Assembly (NCBI RefSeq): GCF_032854445.1
Contig: NC_088299.1
Coordinates: forward strand, 10,595,608-10,659,607
DNA from: Liolophura sinensis
Taxonomy: Eukaryota; Mollusca; Polyplacophora; Chitonida; Chitonidae
DNA: 64,000 nt
Reading direction: 5' to 3'
Positions within the stretch are counted from its first letter, which is position 1. Each line of letters opens with the position of its first letter. Of the stretch, positions 1-11,089 are shown piece after piece. Under the pieces are notes generated by a model, which saw nothing but the letters and a program-made list of their open reading frames with translations, was not told the origin of the DNA and ran no database searches. The position numbers and the translations under genes were made by a program.

Positions 1-131
1 ACCAGAGGATGGCTGTGGGTTTCCCCCGGGCTCTGTCCCTTTTCCTGCTACCATAATGCGGACTGCCGTCGTAAAAGTGAAATATTCTCGAGTACAGCGT
101 AAAATACCAATCAAATATATAAATAAATCTA
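1..131 (+). mobile_element. SINE, 3' part, cut by window edge
   Basis: Begins inside the conserved body (GGATGGCTGTGGGTTTCCCC) and ends with the CCAATCAAATATATAAATAA tail. Confidence 0.85.
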
Positions 132-636
132 TGACAGCTAGATCGAACATGGCCTAGATCTGTAGAAACAGATCTGTTCCAACAAATCTAATCCAAACTA
201 GGATCGGTGCTAGTTTCAATCGCCAAGGGGTAGACTAAATAGGTCTATACCCAGTAGATTCCTATATGCGCACGAAACTTAATTATCTTCCACTGCAGAA
301 TTTGTTGTTCATTTGCTTAATACGATTTGTATTGAATACCACTGGATCCAGTGTGTTCAGCAATGCCTGACCGGGGTCCCAGTCATGCCTACTTGTAGAC
401 AAACTAGTTTGTAACGGAATATATCAATCTGAAAATCTCCCATTACATGAAAACACTAATGTCTAATTACATCCATATCTGCTAAAACTAATCGGACAGT
501 GTTGCACTACCTTAGCCATTTGTGGAATAACCAGTTTACCCATCCGTTTTGACATAATTCAAATTGAGCTTCGAAGAAATTTCACAGTTCTCACGTTACA
601 ACAATAATTAAAAGAGAAAGAGAAAGAGAAAGAGAA

Positions 637-689
<53 letters not shown>

Positions 690-1612
690 GAGGAAGAGAG
701 AGAGGAAGAGAGAGAGAGAGAGAACGGACACTGTATAGGTTACGGTTATCAACTGGTTAGGTTCTTCAGCATCGTGTTTGCTCTTAAAAGCACCAACAGC
801 TTCCTCTAAACTCAATGACTATCCTTCGGTGGGGTTTGCAAATATGGACCTACAGCTTGCAGCTGATAGTGTCCACGATTCCTACATCATCATACTTGGG
901 GGGGGGGGGGGCTGCCGAAGAGACTACAATTGCTATAATAAAAGCGGTGGGAGTTAGCTGGCTTCCATAAAGATGCGTCTCTTATCAATGTTGTATGGTT
1001 AGGTTGATCGTGTTTCGAGGTTTACAACTGACAACCGCTCGCGGAGAATCACTGTAGGACCTGTGTACACATCAACGGAAGCAATTTCCTTTCTGTAGGA
1101 GATTCTTTTATGATGTATTTCAAGAGTGCACTTAACTAGGACAGAGCTTATAATCCTTTGATCAGGTCGTCCCAGGTGGAAAATACTAGCCATCCCCTCG
1201 ATTCTACCCACCCACCGTAGTGGACGGCATCTTTAGCGGACTCGGCGGGTGAAGCTTTCCCTAAAACAGGGTAACAATTGAACCGAACAATTTTTTTAAG
1301 CTAGATTAAAATGAATGTTGCTAACCTAGTATAAGTACGAATCTATTTATGAAAATAAATGTAAATAAAACACTTGTCAAACAGGTGAGTGAAGTGTTTG
1401 TTGAAATTGTTTTTATTATTACTTCGAAACAAGCGAGAAATGGGATTTTGCTTCGAAGAAGTGGTCTTTTCCAGGCGTTTTCCTGTATGTGCAATTAACA
1501 CCATGTGAGCGATTTACTTAGAATTGTGATTTGCCTATATATCTGTATTCTGTACGTTTTACAGAGATAATACCGCTAGCGTTAACAATCGTTAACACTA
1601 CAAAATAATTTA
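132..1612. other. No gene seen; GA microsatellite and a G run
   Basis: Unique-looking sequence with a GA-rich microsatellite (603-722) and a run of about 14 G at 898-911. The open frames are low-complexity or short. Confidence 0.6.
603..722. repeat. GA/GAAA microsatellite
   Basis: About 120 bp of purine-only repeat moving from GAAAGA units to pure GA and back to GGAAGA. The minus-strand Ser/Leu ORF across it is an artefact. Confidence 0.95.
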
Positions 1613-1830
1613 GTGGGCCTTCGTGACCTAGTGGTTAGCAGTGCGAGGCAGTCAGGGTCAGGAGCCTTTCAACAATGCAATCGCTATGAGCAAGGTGTCA
1701 GAAACCTGCGCATGGTCGTGCTTTTCCCTTAGGCTCTGCCAGGTTCCCTCTCACTAAAATGCTGGTTTCCGTTGAATAAGTGAAATATCCATGAGCACGG
1801 CGTAAAACACCAATCAAATATTAAATAAAA
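1613..1830 (+). mobile_element. SINE, diverged near-full copy
   Basis: A-box-like TGACCTAGTGG at the head, then body (…GCTCTGCCAGGTTCCCTC…) and tail GTAAAACACCAATCAAATAT. It has lost part of the middle. Confidence 0.85.
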
Positions 1831-2569
1831 CAAATAGTCTAGACAGCTTTTTAAACATTGAAACTAAAACACCGAATCTGGTAACGAAATCATTAAACAT
1901 TAAAACTGTGGTCGTTTCCCTTAGCCAGTCGCTTGCATTCAGCAGTCTGTAAAAATGAGTCATACTCGTTATCATAATTGCCTTCAGTCAGAGACACGTA
2001 ACAAGTTGCACACATTCATATGCTGTACGTCTATATTATTGCAAGGAAATGGACGTAGAACTCTTTCTGATTCATAATTGTTAAACTGTTTAAGCATGGT
2101 TTCTACAGCAAGAACTCGTTGGCTCGGGTGATGGCATAGTTATTCAGGCGGTTGTTGCATATACGATTACTTTGCTAATGAAAATCAGATATATTGTTCG
2201 ACCGTCTGTCACAATCTTTTAACCTTCGGTTACCCATATTTATGTGTTAACTGGTTTAGATGTTCATCTTCATTAGGGCACGCTTTTATCAGAGATTAGC
2301 AAAAACTGGGTAAATGTACAGCCTACACTTTTGTAAGACACACCTGTTAATACACGTCAATCGTGGATGGGTGATCAATTGCTTTTATTGACGTCTAGTT
2401 GGGAATTTGTCAGCTAATATTCTCTGGTAGACCACTACACTTACAAACGTACTTCAAAGGATTCACAAGGGACCACGTGTTTAGTTTCCTCTAACCTTAA
2501 ACTCTGGACCTCGGCATATAGCAAACAAAACAAATGATAAGTGTGTGTTATAGAACGACATTAAATTGT

Positions 2570-2803
2570 GGGCCAAACGGATGAATCTAACAGGGGCCAA
2601 ACGGATAAATCTAACAGGGGCCAAACGGATAAATCTAACAGGGGCCAAACGGATAAATCTAACAGGGGCCAAACGGATAAATCTAACAGGGGCCAAACGG
2701 ATAAATCTAACAGGGGCCAAACGGATAAATCTAACAGGGGCCAAACGGATAAATCTAACAGGGGCCAAACGGATAAATCTAACAGGGGCCAAACGGATAA
2801 ATC
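2570..2803. repeat. 24-bp minisatellite, about 9.75 copies
   Basis: The unit GGGGCCAAACGGATAAATCT plus AACA repeats almost without change; only the first unit differs (GATGAATCT). Because 24 is a multiple of three and the unit lacks stops, several frames stay open, giving spurious repeat proteins. Confidence 0.97.
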
Positions 2804-2955
2804 CTTGCCCAAACTGGAAACTGAGGAAGTCACTGTGCACTTGAACATCCCAAAAGAGATCAGATCCTACACCACACTAGTGTGTTAGATGAATCAGTGC
2901 AGGTGGTGGAAACAAGGCGTGAAAGTCGTGCTATGCTGCACATTCCGAATAGCCT

Positions 2956-3375
2956 ATGTTTACTACTGTCAACCTGTCCATATGTAGTCCATATGTACGT
3001 GTCGTACTCAATATTTTTTCTTCTACGATGGCCTTCAGTTTAACGGGTGGAGACAACCGGAGTGCCAGGGGAAAACAACTGGCCTTTGGCAAGTTGTGGA
3101 CAATCTTTAACACAAATGACGTACCTATATATGTACATTACACTGGTGGAAAACCAAGGTTGACGAGGTCCGTTGATCGCTCATCAACAATTTCCATGTG
3201 CAAAGTCAGATTTGCCCTCCACCCGCTGTGTCCTAGTGACAAAGATAAGCGCTGTAACCACATGGTCAAGGCCAGTTTCACTTTTAGTCATGATCAACAG
3301 ATTAGATACCGTCTGAAAGTTACTATCCCATCGGAATCTACATGTGAACATGTGACATTAAATGTCAAGGGCTAG
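2956..3375 (+). CDS. Possible small protein or exon, unrecognised
   Basis: An open frame of 139 codons follows directly downstream of a 24-bp minisatellite. The second half has spaced Cys residues (SMCKVRFALHPLCPSDKDKRC, then SESTCEHVTLNVKG and stop) and balanced composition, unlike the AT-rich shadows around it. There is no signal peptide, no clear splice context and no family I recognise. It may be a last exon, a gene relic or chance. Confidence 0.22.
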   Translation: MFTTVNLSICSPYVRVVLNIFSSTMAFSLTGGDNRSARGKQLAFGKLWTIFNTNDVPIYVHYTGGKPRLTRSVDRSSTISMCKVRFALHPLCPSDKDKRCNHMVKASFTFSHDQQIRYRLKVTIPSESTCEHVTLNVKG

Positions 3376-3831
3376 ATGAATATCACCGAGACGCAAATCA
3401 ATAGGGGAGTTACGACTTCGAAATCTCATCGTAAAAAGTAGACAAAATGTCAGGCAACTATTTTTGATCACACTGACCATAACATAGGCGTCTGAAGAGA
3501 GTTCAATTTTTAGTAATTCAGACTAAATGAAAAATTAGTAATTCAGTAAATGGAATAGCTGAAAGTTTGTGAGCCCCAGAAGTTCCTAAAGGACAGAGGT
3601 GTCATTTGTGCCTCTGAAACAAGGTGAGACAGGTGACGGGTACATGTAAATTAATGTCAAGAAAGGTTGCCTAACATTTTGCGTGACTGTTTTTACCTTT
3701 TACCGACAAAAGAGATCCTCGAAACTCCGCTATTATCCACGATTTATCCAGTTATTTGTGGAGGTCAGCTGTAGCCGTTTCGCTTGCATGGGAGTCTTTG
3801 GGTGTTCAGTTTGATATATTCGATTTGGGTT

Positions 3832-4070
3832 TTAGGAGAGAGTAAGTGCTTGGGGTTTAACGTCGTACTGAACAATTTTCAGTCCTATGACGAAGGAATC
3901 CTTAGAGTGCATGTAATGTGCCTCCTTGTTGCACGACGGATTTCCACCGCTCTTATCTAGTGCTCCTTCGCCGAGACGCCTCATCGAAGGCAAGTAAGCC
4001 GCCCCGCCCAAGCCATTATACGGATACGGGTCAACCAGTCGTAGCACTATCCCCTTCATGTTGATTGGGG
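3832..4070 (-). repeat. Second dispersed repeat family (TTTAACGTCGTAC type)
   Basis: Contains GGGGTTTAACGTCGTACTGA, ACAATTTTCAGTCCTATGAC and a GCCGCCCCGCCCAAGCCATT block. A shorter copy with the same start (GGGCTTTAACGTCGTACTTA) lies at 36805-36900. It is probably another SINE-like family. The strand is assigned by analogy with the main SINE, whose TTTTACGCCGTACTC end it resembles. Confidence 0.6.
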
Positions 4071-4166
4071 TTTTAGGCCATGCTCAGCACAGTGCTTTGC
4101 TTAGCTACAGCGTGTGCTATAACATGACCCACACCTCAACTTACCAATAAAAAGTGACAGACAACA

Positions 4167-4237
4167 CGATGCACAGAATAAGACAACGATACGATGCACA
4201 GAATAAGACAACGACACGATGCACAGAATAAGACAAC
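4167..4237. repeat. 25-bp tandem repeat, about 2.8 copies
   Basis: Unit CGATGCACAGAATAAGACAA plus CGAYA, three times with one variable base. Confidence 0.9.
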
Positions 4238-5484
4238 CCCAATAGTAATGCACCCCGAAAGCACAGCTGACTACTTCTATTAAATCAAAACAGATTACAA
4301 GTTATATGCTCCAAAGTGAACAAAATACGAAAACTAATCAAGAACAGAACATACTTTAACGCAAAATATGTAGCTTGAAAATTAATACAAATACAGTTTC
4401 TGGTAACTCAAAATGTAGACAGTTTGCACTATACAACAAAACAAGCGGATTCAGGTGGCTGGTGTTAGTAGAATGCGTTTTGATTGGGCAACATAAAACC
4501 CACCATCCTCATCTGAAAAACGGAGAAAGAAAATGTGTTTTGGAAAGAGAATGCAAAATAAACGTTAAACTTTGGTGAATATCAAGAATTTCTTGTAACT
4601 GATGAATCATCATGCAGTCTACAACATTAATATCAACACAAAAAATGAACGCATTATGGGAAAAAATCCAATAGGTTTGACTGCATATCAATAACTATGA
4701 CGATGCTAGGACACCTGTTCATTAGCACTTGTAGGCTCCAAATTTGTCAACACATGACAGCGTTAACCAAATAAAGTGTTGTGATAAGTGATGGTTAGGT
4801 TTGGATTGGCAAAGGTCCAAAAACAAACCGTCCTAGCGATCGTGAAATAGTTGAAGTTCTAAACCGATTTGCGGCGGAAAACAATATCAAACAGCTACTA
4901 TATATAGGTAAGCTGCTTCAGGCCATCAAATTAGTTTTCTTGTTTAAATATTTAACACATCTCAATGTATCTAAAAAGGTTTTGAATGCGATAACGTAAT
5001 TAGACAGAATACCAAGCAGAAAGTTTTTTTTCAAAAATTAATACCTTCTTGTGATCGCCGTCTTCTGTTTACAGTTGGACAGGAGCTCTGGAGTTGAAAA
5101 AAAAGCTTGTCACAATCACAGGTTTTCCTTTATCAAGGTTGTGAATTGTTCTATGCATTTCTTTATTTGATTGTTGTTTCAGAGCCATACGTCATGAATT
5201 TTCCATTTAAATGATGCTTAGGTTGTTGATACACTATACATTTCTGCACTTTTTTTTTTGCACCTAGTTAAAATACATCAGAATTTTGTTTTGGACACAA
5301 CTGAAAAATTTTTGTCCAGCGTTATTACCCACCCCGCTTGAGGCCTCGTCGTCGGTCGCCTATCACCAAGGCCTCAAGGAAAATCTATAAATTCCACGAC
5401 CAAGGCCTCGTCGCGTCACCTCAGTCGAAAAGCAAACTCCTCTTACCACTTGACCACTGCCCGCTCACCCACATCTACTGAATA

Positions 5485-5780
5485 CATATTATTCTGTTAA
5501 TTTTAACAGAAACTCTGTTGTCTAAGTGATGTATTCTGTTATTGTAGCAGATTGTAACACACATTCTATTAATTTAACATAAAGATTCTATTAGCCTAAC
5601 AAGATATGTTCAGTATGACAGAATATTATGTTATAATAACAGAATATTATGTTATAATAACAGAATATTATGTTATAATAACAGAATAGGTCTAGAGTTA
5701 AAATTGACAGATTAATTTTTGAGTGTAGCATCTGCAAATCTAAATTTTTTTTTTTTAGTTTAACGGAAAGTTCCATCAGT
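5485..5780. repeat. Dispersed repeat (TTTTAACAGAAA family), copy 1, with internal 21-bp tandem
   Basis: TTTTAACAGAAACTCTGTTG then TCTAAGTGATGTATTCTGTT. It shares these strings and an end like ACAGATTAATTTTTGAGTGT with copies at 14205-14460 and 21655-21840. Inside it, three exact 21-bp units (AGAATATTATGTTATAATAA plus C) occupy 5620-5682. Confidence 0.65.
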
Positions 5781-6057
5781 CCTCAAAACTGGGCGTTTCA
5801 AGGCTATACTTATACATGCGAATTGCCTAAACCATTGTTCGTAAATTCACAAATAAACGAATTAATCGCAAACCTGTCTGTCTACGACATCCGATACAAG
5901 ATCATCTGATGGTGTTTTGCCTCAACACTTTTCTATGGCCGATCACGTAGCGTAGTTCTACATAATGAAAACATTATCTTGCTTAAAACAGGTTATTCGT
6001 CGGACAGCATCGATCGGACAATTTCGAAAATAACTTTGGATATTTCTCAAACCACAA

Positions 6058-6235
6058 ACCTGACCCAGAATATTTCAAAATATTTCACTTATACACGGCG
6101 GCCAGCATGGATGACCGGGAAGAGCCCGGGGGAAACCCATGACCATCACAGGCCTTCCCACATACATTTACACAGCGACCACATTGGTGAGAGGCCCCTG
6201 GGTCATTGTGTCGCGGTGGCGCGCTAACCTCTTCG
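6058..6235 (-). mobile_element. SINE, 3' truncated
   Basis: Reverse-oriented body (TATTTCACTTATACACGGCG, AGAGCCCGGGGGAAACCCAT) and a head-region remnant (CACAGCGACCACATTGGTGA, GCGCGCTAACC). The tail end is missing. Confidence 0.8.
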
Positions 6236-7716
6236 GCTGCGGAGGACTCTGAATGGATTTTCATGCTTGTTTCGTTCTCCTCCAATTTGTTAATTAGAAG
6301 AGGTACATGCATTTGGTAGACAGATCATCCCGGCGCGAAATTGTATCAACACCCAGCTGTCCCATGTTGACGGATACGACAGTGCGACCACCGACAACTC
6401 CATGTTGATACATGTCCCATCATCGCATTCACAATCTTTCTCTTTGCGTACATACTACGTTATATACATATTTATACATATGATAACTAACTGATGGCAG
6501 GCAGTTTATTTGAACGGAGAAAACGGAAGCGAACTAGCTACCTTTGGCAAATTACTGAGAAGCTTTCTTACTTGTAAGGTATAGACTTGTATGGTCGTAA
6601 TGATGGAATATTGATCTCCACGCTTCTTTTACCCACCTTCCCATTTACACTTTTGGAGGTTCCAAAATGTGGGCGTTAATGAAGCAACTTGCTGTGACAG
6701 GTGGTAAGTGGGTTTGGATTGGTAACTATGTAAAATCACATCGTTCCAGCGATCGGGAAATATAGTGGCGCAGATTTCTACAGTAAGACTGCACAAATGG
6801 TCTCTTAAACACCTTGGCTCACTTACTGCAAGAATAACGAGAGCGTGGCAAATATCCGAGGCCGAAATTGAACCCCTGTGCTCGTAAGCCACATGGTTCG
6901 AGTAACTCATTGGCTTAACCACCGTACAAAGCTTTTTGATACTTTAAATGAGATGAGAGATTTTCAGACCAGCTGCCTGCAGAGGCCACGGTTATTTTAA
7001 TACGCAATGAATCCAAATGAAATTTTCAACTTTTCTTTTATGGACTGTTTTTTAGTTCGCTTAAGACTATGATTATGATAGAACGCCACCTTGGCAATAT
7101 CATGGTGAATTCTCCATCAGAAAAGCAAACATTTGAAAATGTTACTTTCAACGGTGTCACTATACGACGACAATGCTTACTATTGTAACACATTGCGTAC
7201 ATTTTGCTAAATAACATGAAGAGGACAATTTTACAAATTCCTGTATCACATTTACATGACTGTCATGATGGACAGCGCTGTAGTCATGACGTCGCAAGGG
7301 AAGTTACATGTTCAATACACAACACTATACATGACTATTTTGAAGTTGGTCCAAATGTCCAGATTAAAAGACCAGTGATATGAAGGGTAGGGGATTGTGT
7401 ATGTTCTGTGGGATGATCAGTGAAGCGGGTGACCCGGTCCAGTTACAGAGACCAGTAATCTGGATAGAGGTGGGGGTGGAAGTGGGGGCGGTGTACAGAG
7501 TTGTCATATCCAGTTTAAAGGTCTCGTGATGTCAGGTATCGTCAAATTTGTTTTTGACCATATCTATCTTCGTAGCCCAACAATGAAAGGCTCAAAATAA
7601 TCGGTATCAAACAGTGAATATATACAACATATACAAAATATCGGTAATAAAAGATCAATATAATTATGATCAAAGACAATAGCATGGATAAAAACATATG
7701 TGTTTGTATTCCTCAT
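6236..7716. other. No gene seen
   Basis: Diverged sequence. 6600-6920 carries weak similarity to other repeats here (TTTGGATTGG … AGCGATCGGGAAATA, shared with 4800-4850). There is no splice-supported ORF. Confidence 0.5.
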
Positions 7717-7935
7717 ACCATGTCCAGGTTAAAAAGATCAGTGACGCGGTGACCATGTCCAGGTTAAAAAGATCAGTGACGCGGTGACCATGTCCAGGTT
7801 AAAAAGATCAGTGTCGCGGTGACCATGCCCAGTTTGAAAAAGATCAGTGAAACAGGGACCATGTCCAGGTTGAAAAGATCAATAAAGCGGGAGTTCCTTC
7901 AAGTTTAAAAAGATCAGTGAATCTGGAGTCCTACC
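7717..7935. repeat. 35-bp tandem repeat, about 6 diverging copies
   Basis: Unit ACCATGTCCAGGTTAAAAAG plus ATCAGTGACGCGGTG. The first copies are near-identical, later ones drift (GAAACAGGG, AAAGCGGGA). Confidence 0.9.
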
Positions 7936-8189
7936 CATCAGTCGCACAACTGTCCATAAGCTGCACATCGGTCTTGTACAAACAAGTGTCTGCATACTTT
8001 GACAGGATTCAGGATTCGTATAAAGAGTAGCATTATACAGCAATTTTTGCTGCCTCATTTATTCGGTGATCAGATTATCGGAGTATAAAAGCGAATCTAT
8101 CAGAGCTATATTAGCTGCAGGAAAATCTCCTGGACCAAACTAATGTCTGTACAAAACAGACATCGTGCAACTATGTACTAGATATATAT

Positions 8190-8410
8190 TTATTTCACTT
8201 GCGTTTAACGCTTGCTCAAGAATGTCTTTACTTGAAAGCGTTCAAATTTATCTGCACGGGAAACCAGAGCGGCTGGAGTAAACCACTAGCTGGCCTTTTT
8301 GCAGGTACCCGACAAAATGACGAAATTTCAGCCGAAGTACCAAGAGCAGGATTTGAACCAAAGACCTCAGTCCATTGATCAGCTGTGACAAGTACAAACT
8401 ACATTTCAGT
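8190..8410 (-). mobile_element. SINE-like repeat, second subfamily
   Basis: Shares the GTTTAACGCTTGCTCAAGAA end with the main SINE family but has a different head block (GCAGGTACCCGACAAAATGA, CAAGAGCAGGATTTGAACCA). The same head block recurs at 45765-45830 and 62940-63030. Confidence 0.6.
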
Positions 8411-8777
8411 TGAACGAACCAGCGAGGACGCCATTGTGACAGGCTTAGAATACAAAATCTCAACATGCCACCCAGCCGTGGGGATAATGAAGACGTACCT
8501 GATAAGCTTTGTACCTCATTTGTATTAATGCTGACAGGCCGATTTTGCCTTACACTTGAAAGCTGTGCAAAACTGGGAAATCCCGCTGGTGGCGGTCATT
8601 AATCGACCGTTAGTGTCCTCCGTCATTAAATCTTAATGTGGTCAAAAAGCATATATTTACCCCCCTCCCTCAGGTAGAGTCTGATGAAAGTAGGCTGTAA
8701 AAGCCCACATCAATTCCCCCAAGCTTTGGTGGCATTTTGGCCGACTTTCAATGAAGGAGGATAAAAGGTTAAGCTAA

Positions 8778-8972
8778 ATGAATACTCTTGTAGACACTTA
8801 CACCGTCACATGGTCCGGGACTGCACACTGTGAAGCGACATTTGAACGACAGAGTTCTGTCCCCTTTAAGCTTGAACGCATCGAAATATGGGCTGTAGAC
8901 GAATGTACCTACTGTGGTGAACCCCGAGTGTTTACCCAATACTATCCCGTCCCCACAGCTGCAAAGCAATAG
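8778..8972 (+). CDS. Possible short exon or relic, unrecognised
   Basis: A 64-codon frame opens right after an in-frame TAA. It reads protein-like: DTYTVTWSGTAHCEATFERQ, then IEIWAVDECTYCGEPRVF, with three Cys. There is no acceptor or donor of quality beside it and no recognised family. It could be a decayed exon of a secreted domain. Confidence 0.18.
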   Translation: MNTLVDTYTVTWSGTAHCEATFERQSSVPFKLERIEIWAVDECTYCGEPRVFTQYYPVPTAAKQ

Positions 8973-9032
8973 AAACAGTGGTCATGAATACACACTACGC
9001 TTTGCAAAAGGTCTGTAAGACTACATATGCTG

Positions 9033-9603
9033 TTGTATTTATTTAATGATTTGATTGGTATTTTACGCCGTTCTGGAGAATATTTCACTTATACGACAGT
9101 GACCAGCATTAAAACGGATAGGGCCCGGGGGAAAGCTATTGTTGTAAATGTTTTGCTAATAGAACAATTTCGCCGGATGTGTTCAGGTTTGTCAGGTGTC
9201 TGGCAACTTTACGGGAAATGGACATCCAGCACATGCCCAAATTGTTTACACCCAATAAACTCACTATAGCAATACAAGTGAAATCGTTGAGTACAGCGAA
9301 AGCCATCGAATAAATAAATATACCCAGCTAAATGGTAATCTATGGTTAAAGTATGTTAGCTAGTGGGGTTAATTTCTGTTCAGTAATCTCCAGCACTAGA
9401 AAGTCAAGTGTCTAAATTTCAGGCCGTCAACCGGTAAAATATCGAAAATCAAATTCACCAAAGACTATCTCAGACTATCCATAGGTTGCCGGAGAGAAAG
9501 GCAGCATGAGCTGGGCTTGAACTCACAGCGATCGCAGGGCTGAGAGGCTCCCAAGTCATTCTGCTGCGCTAGTACGTTAACCGCAATCCATGGAAACCCC
9601 TGG
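9033..9603 (-). mobile_element. SINE apparently split by inserted sequence
   Basis: The tail-side half (TGATTTGATTGGTATTTTAC to GATAGGGCCCGGGGGAAAGC) is at 9033-9142. The head-side half (TTGCCGGAGAGAAAGGCAGC to AACCGCAATCCATGGAAACC) is at 9483-9603. The roughly 340 bp between includes a plus-strand SINE tail scrap at 9268-9320. Confidence 0.65.
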
Positions 9604-10189
9604 ATCCATGTAGTCTTCCTTGTACAAAACACAAAAAGGTACTTACCCGGCCCGAAGAAAAGTATAGCTATTCAGGCGATTGGTGGCAGCACAGCTTAGA
9701 GCCCGGAATGCACTGACACTGCCTGAAAATAACACCATCGAAAATAACACCAATGGTGGATTGTGGGATGATATTTCCCTTGTAATGGAGACTATGGTCA
9801 ATTAACTGGATTAACAAATGTTCTCGTGCAATACATGTGTACTGCACTGGCCGTTTCCAACAAGGCATTATTGCAAAAGCATGAATGGACAATAACCTTA
9901 GGTGGTTAATGAAGAAACATTAACTTTAGGCTTGAATGCGGGTTACCTATTAAGTCTCAAAGGCTAGCGACTCTTTTGGTGTCTGTGAAAATATCTGAAC
10001 ACGTAAAGCAGCTGACAGTCTAGAAGTACTGTAATTCTTCCAAGCTTTAGGATATCTGGTCTGCTCTTTTTTCCAATATGCATGTAGATGCAACAGTAAT
10101 GTAGTTTCTCCTTCTAAGATGGTTAGTACACCCATTGAACATGTGCATACCGTTAGTTTTCCGAAAAAAAAAAACTCTAAAAAAACTCT

Positions 10190-10552
10190 CACCTTCCGGC
10201 ACTAGTATCATCTCACCTTCCGGCACTACTATCATCTCACCTTCCGGCACTACTATCATCTCACCTTCCGGCACTACTATCATCTCACCTTCCGGCACTA
10301 CTATCATCTCACCTTCCGGCACTACTATCTCACCTTCCGGCACTACTATCATCTCACCTTGCGGCACTACTATCATCTCACCTTGCGGCACTACTATCAT
10401 CTCACCTTGCGGCACTACTATCATCTCACCTTGCGGCACTACTATCATCTCACCTTCCGGCACTACTATCATCTCACCTTCCGGCACTACTATCATCTCA
10501 CCTTCCGGCACTACTATCATCTCACCTTCCGGCACTACTATCATCTCACCTA
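10190..10552. repeat. 24-bp minisatellite, 15 copies
   Basis: Unit CTCACCTTCCGGCACTACTA plus TCAT. The sixth unit has lost one ATC triplet. Four adjacent units (about 10354-10449) share a C to G change (TTGCGG), a block that must have spread by local amplification. The unit is multiple-of-three and stop-free in several frames, so the repeat-protein ORFs are spurious. Confidence 0.97.
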
Positions 10553-10693
10553 AAAACTAGAAGAACTACAGCACTGATTTCGTAATACAGGTCTCCATAA
10601 AGTCCTTTTTGAAATTTGACATTCTTCTTCCTGTCCCATACCAGTTAAATTCAGTTTCGACATCAGGTTTAGTTGCCAGCTCAAATTAACGGC

Positions 10694-10923
10694 CAAGGTC
10701 TTGTACTCAAGAATATTTCACTTATACGACGGCGGCCAGCATTATGGTACAAGGAAAACCGGCCAGAACCCGTGGAAAATCCACAATCGTCCGCAGGTTT
10801 CTGACATCCAATGTACGGCCGAATAGGAAGCCAGCATGAGCTGGACTTCAACTCACATTGGTGAGCGGCTCCCAGGTCATTACGCTGCGCTAGCGCAATA
10901 ACCAACTGAGCCACGGAGACCCC
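10694..10923 (-). mobile_element. SINE, near full length
   Basis: From GTACTCAAGAATATTTCACT to ACCAACTGAGCCACGGAGAC; the A box is well kept (AACTGAGCCA inverted). The terminal AT tail is missing. Confidence 0.88.
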
Positions 10924-11089
10924 TAAAATACAGCAATAAGAGTAATTCAGTACCAGTGACCTCTAATAAATTCACAGCGACTGCGTTAAATGGGTCATTG
11001 TGGCGCGCTGCCGCGCTAGTTCATTCAATCATAACGGTAAGCATACATTTTGAGTGCCACAAACAAAGAGTAAATGCATTATCTATTTC

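Noticed and set aside
591..815. Ser/Leu repeat protein
   Set aside because: Translation of a GA microsatellite.
2570..2803. CRISPR-like regular array
   Set aside because: Units are contiguous with no unique spacers, in a eukaryotic genome.
2481..2888. Repeat proteins (GAKRINLT-, RFIRLAPV- and GQTDKSNR-type) open on both strands
   Set aside because: All are translations of one stop-free 24-bp minisatellite in different frames.
10047..10560. Repeat proteins (EGEMIVVP and SPSGTTII types)
   Set aside because: Both strands and several frames are open because the 24-bp unit is a multiple of three without stops; no gene signals.
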